Position numbers and translations under genes: made by a program
DNA from: Diadophis punctatus similis
Lineage: Eukaryota > Chordata > Lepidosauria > Squamata > Dipsadidae
Direction: 5' to 3'
Length of the DNA: 64,000 bases
NCBI GenBank assembly: GCA_023053685.1
Contig: JALIGW010000004.1
Coordinates: 85,037,679-85,101,678 of the forward strand
Shown: positions 11,200 to 23,766 of the stretch, piece after piece
Numbering within the stretch: position 1 is the first letter of the stretch
Layout: the number at the start of each line of letters is the position of its first letter
The notes under the pieces: generated by a model
What the model was told of the DNA's origin: nothing
What the model saw: the letters and a program-made list of their open reading frames with translations, nothing else
Database searches by the model: none

Positions 11200-11599
11200 C
11201 AGGTAGTCCTCGACTTACAACAGCCCATTTCGGGACCGTTCAAAGTTACAACGGCACTGAAAAAACAGTGACTTATGATCGTTTTTCACACTTACGACCA
11301 TTGCCGCATCCCCATGGTCACATGATTTACATCCAGACGCTTGGCAACTGACTCATATTTATGATGGTTGCAGTGTCCCAGGGTCACATGTGATCATATT
11401 TTGTGGCCCTCTGACAAGCGAAGTTGACGGGAAAGCCAGATTCACTTGACAACTGGGTTACTAACTCAACAACTGCAGGGATTCACTTAACAACTGTGGG
11501 AAGAAAAGTCATAAAATGGGACAAAGTTCCCCAAACAACTGTCTTGCTTAGCCACAGAAATTTGGGGCTCAACTGTTGACGTAAATCGAGGACTACCTG
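11200..11599. mobile_element. Tigger-like MITE, near full length
   Basis: Well-preserved 400-bp copy. Its ends are CAGGTAGTCCTCGACTTAC and the inverted form ATCGAGGACTACCTG. Internal family landmarks are TGACTCATATTTATGA (AP-1-like), GTCACATGTGATC, GAAGTTGACGGGAAAGCCAG and repeated CACTTAACAACTG. Non-coding. Confidence 0.85.
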
Positions 11600-12514
<915 letters not shown>

Positions 12515-13185
12515 TATATATACATATATCCACAATTCTAGCTGTCCAGAGCAGCTGATATCTACAATATTGGAGAAATGACAATACTGTCAAGAAATCA
12601 CTAAATTATGGGGCTCTTGAGACAACACAGGCTTAGATCAACTTTGGACACCCAATGTATGGTACTAAATATATTTAACGACAAATCATATTTCTTTAGA
12701 AGCCTTTTCTAGCTCAGGGCTCAGTCTAGACGTCTACAGCATGCCCATCTGTTGCATGGTCTCTACCAGTAGTTGGTCCAACCTCCATCCTTTTCTGGAC
12801 CACTGGTTCGCCTCTGTTTCGCAGTCCAGCAAGAAAATGGAACAAAGAATCTTAAAAATAAAAATATGTGGGTGTATTTCAGTGAATGTTCCCGTGACAT
12901 GGCACGAAGGAACATTTCTATTTAAACAATATTACTGATAGCAGAAAGTTAACAGGTGAGTGGCTTCAAGCCAGCTCACCTAATCATGATTCTCTGTTGG
13001 GGTTAAGGACAAAGCTAAGCTGTTGTGAGAATATCCTCAAGCAGAATGGATGAGCCTGTGGGCCAGGCTCCCCCGTGAAATGAAAGCCACATGCATTGCT
13101 CTTAAAAATGAACAAGAAGAACCATTCTGCTGAAATAATTAAGAAAGAAGCAAACATATATTAAAAAAATAATAATTCAGTGGGG
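12515..13185. other. Unique sequence, nothing recognised
   Basis: A short (TA) run follows the MITE. No gene or repeat family is seen in the rest. Confidence 0.4.
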
Positions 13186-13262
13186 TCCTTGGCACTTTCT
13201 GAGCTTGGTGGTTTTCTTGCAGACGTTTCATGACCCAACTAGGTAACATTATCAGTTTTTAA
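13186..13262 (-). mobile_element. Penelope-like repeat (family B) with hammerhead-like motif
   Basis: Minus strand reads CTGATAA, a GTTACC stem-loop and GAAACGTCTGCAAG (13219-13255), followed by AAAACCACCAAGCTCAG. The catalytic layout has one change, G8 to A in CTGANGA, but retains GAAACGTC. It is a fragment only. Confidence 0.55.
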
Positions 13263-13304
13263 ATGTAATGTTTTTCGAACTTGGCACTTTAACCTCCATA
13301 TATA

Positions 13305-13659
13305 TAAGTAGCCCTCGACTTACAAACACAATGGAGCCCAGAATTTATGTTGCTAAATGAGAAATTTGTTAAGTGCTTTTTGTCCCATTTTACGGCTTTC
13401 CTTGCCACAGTTGTTAAGTGAATCACTGCTGTTGTTAAGTTAGACACACGGTTGTTAAGTGAATCTGGCTTCCCCGTTGATTTTGCTTGTCAGAAGGTCG
13501 CAAAAGGGGATCACGTGACCCCGGGACACGGCAACCGTCATAAATATGAGTCAGTTGCCCATCTGAATTTGGATCATGTGACCACGGGGATACTGCAGCA
13601 GTCATAAGCGTGAAAAATGGTCATAAGAATGAACTGTTGTGAGTTGAGGACTACATGTA
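13305..13659 (-). mobile_element. Tigger-like MITE
   Basis: Inverted ends related to GTAGCCCTCGACTTAC. Internal GATCACGTGACC (E-box CACGTG) and ATGAGTCAG (AP-1-like) are both intact. Confidence 0.8.
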
Positions 13660-13931
13660 CTATGCATCCAGTCCTCTTCCGCGAGCCACCAAATTAAACG
13701 TTGTGTCTACATTTTGCTTCTTTTTCCTGGTCTTTTCCTCCTTGTCTTTATTGTAATGATGACTTCGGGTTCAAATACTGTGAAATATGAAGAAAGGTCT
13801 CCGCAGTGTGTTTGTGTGTCTGCATCAAGTCTCCTCACACGACCTTGTCCCTTAAAAGCTGAAGGTGGAGTACATTTTTTCCCAGTAAGAACTGGAAAAG
13901 AACATTTGGGCTTTCTCCAGATGCAAATACG

Positions 13932-14330
13932 CAGGTAGCCTCTACTTACTCATTTAGTGACCATTCAAAGTTACAACGGTGTCAAAAAAAGTAACTTGTG
14001 ATCGTTTTTCCACACTAAACCACCACTGCAGCATCCATTCATGGTCACGTGATCAAAATCCGGGCCATGAATTGGCCACTGATTCATATTTATGACAGTT
14101 GCAGTATCCTGGGGTCACATAATCCCCTTTTGCGACCTTCTGACAAGCGAAAGTCAATGGGGAAGCCGGATTCACTTAACAACCGGGTTACTAGCTTAAC
14201 AACTGCAGGGATTCACTTAACAATGGTGGCAAGAAAGGTCGTAAAATGGGACAATGCTCACCTAATACCTGTCTCACTTAGCAATAGATTATTTGGGGCT
14301 CACTTATAGTCATAAGTCGAGAACTACCTA
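13932..14330 (+). mobile_element. Tigger-like MITE, right end abutted by another MITE
   Basis: Starts CAGGTAGCCTCTACTTAC and ends AAGTCGAGAACTACCTA. Full family landmarks are present. The next element begins on the following base, so the original ending CCTGTA was probably used as its target. Confidence 0.8.
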
Positions 14331-14868
14331 CCGTATTTTTCGGAGTATAAGACGCACCTTTTTGCCCCCAAAAAGAGGGTGGAAATGTCGGTGCGTCTTA
14401 TACACCGAATACAGCAATTTTTAGCCTCCCGAAGCTCCGCCCCCGCATTCAATTTTTGCAAAAAAAGGGGCGGTTTTTTGCAAAAATGGGGAGGTTTTGC
14501 CTTCCCCCACCCCCTAGGAGTGCTCTGCAGGCTTCCTAGATCCTTTGCATGCCCTGTTTTTGCAAAAAAACGAGCGAAAAATGGGCCATTTTTTGCAAAA
14601 ATTGGGGCATTTTTGCCTTCTAATTACCCCATCTAGCATGACTGGAGGAGGAATTCTGGGAGTTGAAGTCCACTAGTCTTAAAGCTGTCAAGTTTGAAGT
14701 TTGTAAAAAGTATACATGGTTGTAAAAAGTGTACATGATTGTAAAAAGTATTCTGCAACACTGGTATTTTATTAAATAATATATTACTGCACCATTTGGT
14801 TCAGAATACTTTTTTCCTTGTTTTCCTCCTCTAAAATCTAGGTGCGTCTTATACTCCGAAAAATACGG
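14331..14868. mobile_element. TIR DNA element, CCGTATTTTTCGG family
   Basis: The terminal inverted repeats match over 29 bp (CCGTATTTTTCGGAGTATAA at the start, its complement at the end). The interior has repeated TTTTTGCAAAAA-type motifs and a fragment like the foldback hAT (14650-14698). TA flanks the left side, and GTA the right. A second copy at 46898-47253 has TA on both sides, so a Tc1/mariner relation is plausible. No transposase. Confidence 0.75.
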
Positions 14869-15434
14869 GTATATATAATATTCCAGGTGGTTTTAGAAAG
14901 ACCTCAAGGAAGCTGCAGGAAGCGGCTTTACGGCACAAAAGATACAGCAGCAAAGGTAGTAAAACACCAACTCAGAAACTTTGGAAGAGCTTTGGAAGAA
15001 TTTCTAAAGCATCCTAAGACAGACAGACAGACACACAAAAAAGCCTGTTTCATCTGGGATTTCTTGACGACACAATATTAGTACAAGCATGGAATTGTTT
15101 GACTGAGATCTAGAATCAGAGATCCAGGGATTTGGAAGGAAAAACAAGGATCCACTCATGTTGGGAATTATTTTGGATTAAAAAAACCCCTTCCTGTAGC
15201 TCGGAAAAGCAACTATATCTTCAGGGCATCACTATGGAAACTTTCTCCTCTGCTTGAGATCGCTTGGGTGGTACTATTTCTGCAATTGACACAATCTAAA
15301 AATTAACTCATCAATTAAGAGTGGATGGCAGAAGTGGATGAAACTCTCGAATTTAAAATAAATAGTGAAAAAGTAAGTTCAGATGATCAAATATTTGGGC
15401 ATGGGGAGGGCGCCCACAAAGAGTTGTCACAATC
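14869..15434. other. Unique sequence, nothing recognised
   Basis: Short open frames only. No recognisable domain or repeat. Confidence 0.4.
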
Positions 15435-15442
15435 TCCTAGGT

Positions 15443-15877
15443 CAGTGATGGCAAACTTATGGCACGCGTGCCACAGGTGGCACGCTGAGCCATATCTGAG
15501 GGCACGTGAGGCGTTGCCTTATGTCAACTCCAGCGTGCATACGCACACTGGCCAGCTGATTTTCAGCCTTCTTTTCCGCTGTTTTCGCTCTCCCCAGGCT
15601 CCAGGAAAGCTTCCTAAACCCTGGGGACAGCGAAAAACGGCCCAATGGGCCAAGCGGAAGTTTGTTTCTGAATTTCTGGTTGGTCCATTGGGCCATTTTT
15701 CGCTCTTCCCAGCCTTCAGGAGGTTTTCCTGGACCCTGGGGAAAGCGAAAAACAGCCCAACGGGCCTACCTGAAGTCCGGAAGCTTCAGTGAAGCCTGTG
15801 CGCATGCGTGGGGGGCAGCGGGGGTGTGTGGTTGTGCGCATGCACGGGGGAAGGCCAAAAAAGGTTCACCATCACTG
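15443..15877. mobile_element. hAT element with perfect target duplication
   Basis: Starts CAGTGATGGCAAAC and ends GTTCACCATCACTG. Perfect 8-bp duplication TCCTAGGT is at 15435-15442 and 15878-15885. The GC-rich interior contains two inverted, similar blocks (around GGAAAGCTTCCTAAACCCTG and TCCTGGACCCTGGGGAAAGC). No transposase frame. Confidence 0.9.
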
Positions 15878-15918
15878 TCCTAGGTAGTAGATGCAAGACC
15901 ATAACTACCTGCTAGATA

Positions 15919-16127
15919 CAGGTAGTCCTTGACTTATGACCATTTGTGACAGATATAAAGGTACTGATGGCCCAGGTCCTAAGTTCCAATAGTTGTGCCC
16001 CTCTCCTGCTGTCGTGTGAACGTATTTTGGGCTCTCAGCACCTCAAAATCAGGTTGGTCACATGGGTGACCTGCTTAATGAACATAATGAGCAGACTCAA
16101 TTATGGTCGTAAGTCGAGGACTACCTG
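15919..16127. mobile_element. Short Tigger-like MITE, 209 bp
   Basis: Ends CAGGTAGTCCTTGACTTATG and AAGTCGAGGACTACCTG, flanked by TA on both sides (15917-15918 and 16128-16129). It is about half the length of the other copies and has a different interior, so it looks like a separate deletion-derived subfamily. Confidence 0.85.
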
Positions 16128-16129
16128 TA

Positions 16130-16690
16130 TACGAAGAAGTGGGGTTTCCACTGGAAAACCAGACCCACTTTCTGGCAGATGTTGATGCCCCGTTTGGATA
16201 GCCCAAAAAGGAAAACCTGCACCCCAACATACTCCGACATCCAGCAAGATAGAAAAGCTGCAAGAGTGCTAATTTCAAGGCATGCTTGGACTTAATTTTA
16301 AGATTTATTGATTTCGTTCTATTTCAAAGAACTAAATCTATTTAAGAGTTTTGGGTTTTTAAAAGAAATTCCCCCAAGTATTAGGGTTTCCACCACCCCC
16401 TCCAAAAAGCCCCTACACTTTCAGCTATTGCTCAGAGTGAAAGAAGCAAGAGATTTTAGCAATCCCAGTCTTACTCAGACCAAGTGGCTCTTCTACCGGT
16501 AGCAAAAGACAATAAAGGCAACCGGTAAGTAAGTTTGAGATGAGAAGGTGACTTGGCGTCTCCATGTTCTCCTCTTATCAGGGCTAAAAAAGATTGAGGG
16601 GATGGAAGTCAGGAATATCAATGAATCAGACAACAGATGAAAGGGACCTAAGAAAGGCAGGCCAAGGTATCTCTGCCAAGCTTATCAGCA
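16130..16690. other. Unique sequence, nothing recognised
   Basis: No gene is recognised. A 64-codon open frame at 16308-16502 has no domain. Confidence 0.4.
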
Positions 16691-16739
16691 ATGAGGACGA
16701 TCAGGTCAAAGTTTCATTTTAGTCGCCCCACAGGAGACT

Positions 16740-17012
16740 TTCTCTCTGAGGGCTCCTTGGTGCTCTCTGAGCTTGGTGGTTTTCTTGCACACCTTTCATT
16801 ACCCAAAGTAGGTAACATCATCAGTACTAGAAGGGAGGAGGAGGAGGAGGACTGTGGGGTCCTTGGTGCTCTCAGAGTTTGGTGGGTTTCTTGCAGACAC
16901 TTCATTACCCAAACTAGGTAACATCATCAGTGCTAAGACTAGTTTGGGTTATGAAATATCTGCAAGAAAACCATCAAGCTCAGAGAGCACCAAGGACCCC
17001 CCACAATCCTCC
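16740..17012 (-). mobile_element. Penelope-like repeats (family B), two tandem and one inverted
   Basis: Two minus-strand units (core motifs at 16787-16824 and 16893-16930) are followed by a plus-strand, 5'-truncated unit from about 16935. Each minus unit reads CTGATGATGTTACCTA, a stem-loop closing with GGGTAATGAA, then a decayed cleavage-site region. The outer flank carries CCAAGCTCAGAGAGCACCAA. Confidence 0.6.
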
Positions 17013-17017
17013 TCCTC

Positions 17018-17020
<3 letters not shown>

Positions 17021-17109
<89 letters not shown>
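17021..17109. repeat. (CA)n microsatellite
   Basis: Perfect CA run of about 88 bp directly after the inverted Penelope-like unit. Confidence 0.98.
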
Positions 17110-17110
<1 letters not shown>

Positions 17111-18369
17111 AGAGATGATACTGGTACAGGATTCCCATGTAAAATCACATTCTGAAGCATTTTTCCCAGACTGTTGGCCAAATAGAAGCTGGCATGAGAT
17201 TCCTTGAGGGAGCAACTGGTGTCTACTCTGAGGTTATCAACTTCCCAGGGTTTATTAGGCTGGGATCTGGGATTCTTTATACCCTGTTTCTTTCACGGTG
17301 CCTCTGTCAGGATGCCATAATTCATGCAAGTCTCAAACAACATTATCCATCAGGAAAGCACCGACTACTACAAGCTTCTACTAAAAAGATCTCCACTTTT
17401 CCTCTCCCTGCAACAACTCTGCTTCTCTGAATGTGAATGAGTTGTAAGGAAAGTGAGACGAAGAAGATTTAAAAAGATATGGCAAAGTCTCTTTTGACTT
17501 GAGATGGTTCTGCGATGACTGCGGGGATATGTTCACACACATTTCTGGGCAGAAATACAGAATTGATTGGCCGTTGTCTTCTTTCTGGATTTTTTTTTCA
17601 AATTTTCTTTTTCTATTGTTGATGTTCTCCTTTCTAAGACTGGTTTATTCCTGCTTAGTTTTTCAAGATCAATCAAAGTTGGTTAGATGGAACCAAGTCC
17701 ATCTAGCCAGGTTTGAGAACTGTCTCTGCAAAACTTTTAAGTTCTCAGAAAAAGCATCTAAAAGATACTGTATCTCTAAGTGTTATTCTATAAAACAAAT
17801 AATGGCCAAGTTCCATCCTGCTTTATACTAAAAAGCAGGTAGTATATTTACGTTGCTTTGCCTCTGAGTAACTCCTCAGGCATCACCAACTCTCTGTTCT
17901 TGCTCAGCACACATTTTCGCAGCAGATAATAATTTTTCCCCATCCTGTATCTCATCATTTCCTTCCCAAAATCAACTGTCTTTGAAATCTCAGTGATTTC
18001 TGGTCAAACTGCCATTATTAGCCTCAGCGTCTATTAAAGCACAACAGTACTTTACTTCATGCAAATCTGTTTATGTAGGAGACTGCTTATTAAAATGCTC
18101 TACGCATTGGTGACAAGCACATCTTGCACCCATTTTGCAAAATTAATAGGCCCATTAACGGCCAAGGTGCCACTTAGCAAGCACATAGAGTAATCCTGTT
18201 CTTTGGGCCAGAATCTGACTGTTTTGGCCTACCACGATGTTTGGAAAACTGCAATGCCATCGAAAAAACTGTACTATAGACACCAAAACAAATTTGTCTG
18301 CGGCAAAAAAAGTGAAGCTGAGTGAACCGCCCAGGCAAAGGCAATCTGCATTTGAAATTCTGCATGTCC
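17110..18369. other. Unique sequence, nothing recognised
   Basis: AT-rich DNA. Open frames (for example 17499-17831, 110 codons) show no domain or splice-site pairing. Confidence 0.35.
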
Positions 18370-18590
18370 CAAAAGTGCTTCTCAAAAGGCAACTGGACTT
18401 CTTTGCGTTTTTCCTTGAAGAGGTTTCGCTTCTCATTCAAGAAGCTTCTTCGGTTCTTCAACTGAACTGAAGAAGCTTCTTGGATGAAAAGTGAAACCTC
18501 TTCAAGGAAAAAAAAACCAAGTTAAGTCCAGTTGCCTTTCGAAAAACACCTTTAGGACAACCGTGACCTGGAGGATTGAGAATTTCCATA
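18370..18590. mobile_element. Penelope-like inverted pair (family A), decayed
   Basis: Two units face away from a 20-bp centre. The left unit (minus) reads CCGAAGAAGCTTCTT ... GCGAAACCTC. The right unit (plus) reads CTGAAGAAGCTTCTT ... GTGAAACCTC (18467-18500), then GTTGCCTTTCGAAAAACACC and GACCTGGAGGATTGAGAAT. Compared with the family motif, ACGTC is now ACCTC in both units. Confidence 0.6.
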
Positions 18591-18999
18591 GAAATTCTGA
18601 GTGTTGATTTTTTTAAAGGCCATTTTTAATGCAAGACAACTGTTGTCTGAGTGCCTAATTCTATTGACAACTTGCTTTAATCAGTGTATTTATCCCAAAG
18701 TCTTCTCTAAACGTTTAAGTGTCGTGCCAGCTTGGGGCTACAGATGGATATTGTTCAACATATACAGTGAAGACTTCTCCTATCTGGTCCCATTTTCAGG
18801 ATAAAAACAATACTGTAAGCAAACAATAGTACTATTATATTATACAAAAGGCATTGTAAACATGGTGTCAATCATATAGTTTTATACCACATTGAGCTGG
18901 GACAGCCAATGCTTGTTTTCAAGAATGACTTCCAGAATATCTACTAAGTGGATCTACTCTCCACCATCCTTGGGTCCTCCTTGACTTACAACTACAATA
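18591..18999. other. Unique sequence, nothing recognised
   Basis: No gene recognised. A short stretch, TCCTTGACTTACAACTACAA at 18976-18995, duplicates the end of the adjacent Tigger-like MITE. Confidence 0.4.
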
Positions 19000-19436
19000 C
19001 AAGTAGTCCTTGACTTATAACTATAGTTGGGAGCAGAATTTTCATTTCTAAGCAAGGAAGCAAGTCTCTCGCCCAATGTTATGACCATTTTGCCCCACTG
19101 TTGTTAAGCGAGCCACTGCAGTGTTAAGTAAATCATGCGGTCGTTATGCAAATCCAGCTTCCTCGTGGTCTCCGCTTGTCCGACTTTCCTTGGGGAAGGT
19201 TGCAAATGTGATCACATGACCAAGAGTCCTACGGGATTGGGCGGCTTATAAGAACTTTTAATTAAATGAAATTAAATTAAGATCACTGCAATCAACTGGA
19301 ATTACATGGAAGTTGCTAAGCATTTTGAATTTTGATCAGGTGATCGCAGGACCGCTGCAATGGCCATGTGACTTTTTTCAATGGTCACAATGGTTTTCAA
19401 TCGGTAAATGAGCGGCTATAAGTGAAGGGCTACTTG
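19000..19436 (+). mobile_element. Tigger-like MITE, diverged
   Basis: Ends CAAGTAGTCCTTGACTTATA and GTGAAGGGCTACTTG. The interior follows the family order but has many substitutions. Confidence 0.7.
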
Positions 19437-20843
19437 CAATAAATACAGCCAATACCATAAACTAGATTAGAAGCCAACATTAACATATTTCTGGACTGTA
19501 ATATGTCAGGTTCACGTGGTAGAATTCGGTTCCAAGATTATTTGATTTGGAAAACCAAAAAGTGAAAATACAAAGCACTTATGGGAAAAAAAAAAGTTTG
19601 CAGCATCCTGAAATGGTAACTTTTTTTTAAATCCCATTTTTTTAAATTTGTAAATAAATTATTCTCAGTTCAAGAACTCTGGGAACTAAGTAACATTTGC
19701 ATCACATTTGTAACTTCTGGCACAGAATATTTCTGAAAAATCTTCTTATTTAAACTTCTGTTACAAACTAGCTTTGTTCTTGTTTACATTGTTACAAGAA
19801 GGGTTTAAGGAAATTAACTCCTTTTGACCCGGTACTGTTTCTTTCTAGGAGGGTTTAGGGAAGGGATGCCTTCAGGAAATCCAAGAAACCTCTGAAGAGA
19901 CATCAAAAAAAGAGAATAAAGCATCTCCCGTTGCAATCTTGCATTTCCCCCCCCTTCATTCCACCCGCTTCTGTGGTGGACATACGCGCTTCTATAATTC
20001 AGCTTCTTTTAGATACGCTGGGACGGCCGTTCACAATTGCGTGAAATTGCTTGCAACGTGTTAGTCGGGTTTTTCTTTCCTGGCATGATCCGGAGTGAAA
20101 CTGCTTTTGCATATACAGCCTTTGCAGCGAACATTGGCAGAAGCTGCTGCTAAGATGTAGTCCGCACCCATTTTGCATGGGAAAATAATACACTTTGCAT
20201 GAAAACCGAAAGAAATGATGAGTTCCCCTCTTATTTAAAGCTCACCCCAGAAGGTAGAAAACCGCCTGCTTTAATGTGGAGTCCTTTCCTGAGCTGGAGA
20301 CTGGGCTGCATGACTGAATAAAAGAGGATGGCTTGAAGACTGTATTTAGATTTGTAGAGTTTTGGGATGAGCACAAAAGTCGAATATTTCCTAAGGCAGA
20401 AATGAGCCAAGGAGAGCTAGAAGAAGCCTGCCCTCCAGAGGTTGTGGGTCTCCTTGTTAAGGGATGGCAAAGACAGAAAATCAGTGTGTTTCTAATTCTC
20501 AGTTGCTAAAGAGAGCCTCAACTACATCTTAGGTTGCAATAAGGGAGGCCGGATATTTTGGGTGAGATGAGCGGCAAACAAATTTAATAAATTAAACCAA
20601 ATAAATATCTCAGGTGTTTTGAAAAGCCTGGAGCTCACCATGAGCTAAGAGAGGAAGGAGATGGGCTAAGAGAAAAAACATTTTGGCTAGGAATTCAGAA
20701 GAGGAAGAACAAGCCTCCGCCCCTCACCTCTTTACAAAGACTTTGTACATTTCTTGCACTTTGCCACGCCACCCTCAGATAATTGTAGTGGGGCTGCAAA
20801 TGCTTTTAAAGAAGTTTTTTGGCACTTGTATGAACAAGCATCT
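19437..20843. other. Unique sequence, nothing recognised
   Basis: Moderately AT-rich DNA with no gene signature. There are no long open frames. Confidence 0.35.
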
Positions 20844-20942
20844 CTCTCTCCCTCTCTTTCTCTCCCTCTGTCCTTCCCTCTCTCCCCCCTCTTCTCTCCT
20901 TCCCTCCCTCTCTCTTTCTTTCCTTCCCTCCCTCTCTCCTAC
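20844..20942. repeat. CT-rich low-complexity tract
   Basis: Interrupted (CT)n/(TCCC)n polypyrimidine sequence. It explains the Ser/Leu/Pro-rich open frames here. Confidence 0.9.
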
Positions 20943-21289
20943 TCATTAAAACAGCCGAGTCCTCCTTTCCCAAGGAGCCTGAAAAAAAATGTGTCTGCTT
21001 TAGTGAGTCCACTAATGTAATTGTTAAAGTAGCTGCCTTGATAGGCTCACACAGAATTCTGAACAAAAATCACAACTGCTTTTAAGAGCAGCGAACTAAA
21101 GCTGGGCTCACACCAGTTCTGAAGTCCCTCTTCGAAAGCATTTTCAAAGTATGTGCCACCGCAATTAATAATCTCACTCCTAATCTGCATTATTTCAACA
21201 AGGATAATGCCAGAGTACCTGAATATTGCTCCTGCCTTATAGGTGCCACATGTCTACAAGAAAACCATGATCAAGGAGATGGCAGCAAA
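20943..21289. other. Unique sequence, nothing recognised
   Basis: No gene or repeat recognised between the CT tract and the direct repeats. Confidence 0.4.
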
Positions 21290-21935
21290 GGAATCAAACA
21301 TGAAAGCACACACATGTAGCATGTTCTCATTTAGGGATGGGTGATATGTTTATCTCCACCCCCCCCCCATGAACACTCTCACTTAAGGCCTCAGCCCCTG
21401 TCTACTGCGTACCCTCCAGCACAGTCTTCCCAGGGGGCTGCACCAACAAATTTACCACAACTGAGATTCCAGAGTTCCCTGATCACCATGAAAATTGTTT
21501 CCACCATCCCAACTGGAATTCCAGAACATCTGGAGAACACAACTTTATGCAAGACTGCGCGCAAGTTATCCATTCATGCAGACCTTCTGCTGCTCAATGG
21601 ATCTGGCCTGAACCTTGAAGCGAGTTCCTTTTGCCAAGGTCAGGGGTCCCCAATGCCCTGGTCCACGGCATGCCAGAAACTGGGCCATGTAAACAAGGGA
21701 AGCTCTGTCCGTAGGATGCTGGCAGCATGTGAAACCTCACCCCCTCCAGTCCACAGAAGAACCTCTCTGCACAGTCCCTGGTAGATCCATTCATCATCAG
21801 ATCAAACATGAAAACAAACACACACATGTAGCATGTTCTCATTTAGGGATGGGTGGTCTGTTTATCTCCATTTTTCCCCCCATGAAAACTCTGTTAAGGC
21901 CTCAGCCCCTGTCTATTGCTCCTCCTTCCAAAGCT
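21290..21935. repeat. Direct repeat pair flanking about 390 bp
   Basis: Copies at about 21292-21410 and 21803-21920 share GTAGCATGTTCTCATTTAGG and AAGGCCTCAGCCCCTGTCTA. Between them is a hAT-like fragment starting CAGGGGTCCCCAATG at 21643. The arrangement could be a local duplication or a decayed LTR-type structure. I see no primer-binding or coding signals that would support an LTR element. Confidence 0.6.
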
Positions 21936-22612
21936 GTTCCTCTTGAATTCAAATTCAGGCATTTCCTGATTTTCCTATAAAGTACCCGTGGGTTTTAATT
22001 GCAAGCTCACATAGGAGCGTGGCAAGTCTTTTTTCCCCACTGGTACAGATTTTTATACCACAACTCTTAATACAAAAAAAATGATCATTTTCCAACTGTG
22101 ATCACGATAACAGCCCTTCCGGACAATCTGCTTTTTGAGAACATTCAAAGAAACTCTGCTTTTAGATCAAATCATTTATTGTCCCATTGAAGATCAAAAA
22201 AGGACAATCGAAAAAGGAATGCTGGGTTCGAAACTAGCATGCACTTTATAAAGCTCTCAGCTTTCATCAATAATTGCATGTCCATGTAGCAAATCATCAT
22301 TCAGCCTGTTTTGCATCTCAAGCCTGTTTCAGCCAGCCAGTTGGCAAGCCAACATTTTTTACTGCACCCTTATGATGCTTCCTCCACTCTACCTTTGAAC
22401 ATCCTCTCGATATAAGCCTGTACACAATTCAGCTCTGTAAGACAATGCCACCTCTCACAAACACTGGATACCTTATTTGCATGATACTAAAAATAAAAAC
22501 ATGGCTGATGTTTACGTCAAATAACTATGCTATGCTGGGGCAACTGGATTAGGTAAAAATCCAATTCATGTATACAGTATTAGGCAATCAGACCAAATTT
22601 CATTATAATGTA
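21936..22612. other. Unique sequence, nothing recognised
   Basis: No gene recognised. Confidence 0.4.
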
Positions 22613-22760
22613 GAGTTCTCAGCATAACCAAAACAGTCCACCCTGCATTGTCAACAGGCGAGGTTGAAATATACAGTCAGTCAGTCAGTCAGTCAGTCTG
22701 TCTGTCTGTCTCACCTGTTGACAGGTGCAGGGTGGACTGTTTTGGTCATGCTGAGAACTC
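22613..22760. repeat. Long inverted repeat with CAGT/CTGT loop
   Basis: Arms of about 47 bp (GAGTTCTCAGCATAACCAAA on the left, its near-complement on the right) enclose a (CAGT)n(CTGT)n microsatellite. It is flanked by AT-rich sequence and may be a foldback MITE. Confidence 0.8.
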
Positions 22761-23764
<1,004 letters not shown>

Positions 23765-23766
23765 GT

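Noticed and set aside
21341..21784. 147-codon open frame
   Set aside because: Spans a direct repeat and a hAT-like fragment; no domain and no splice sites.
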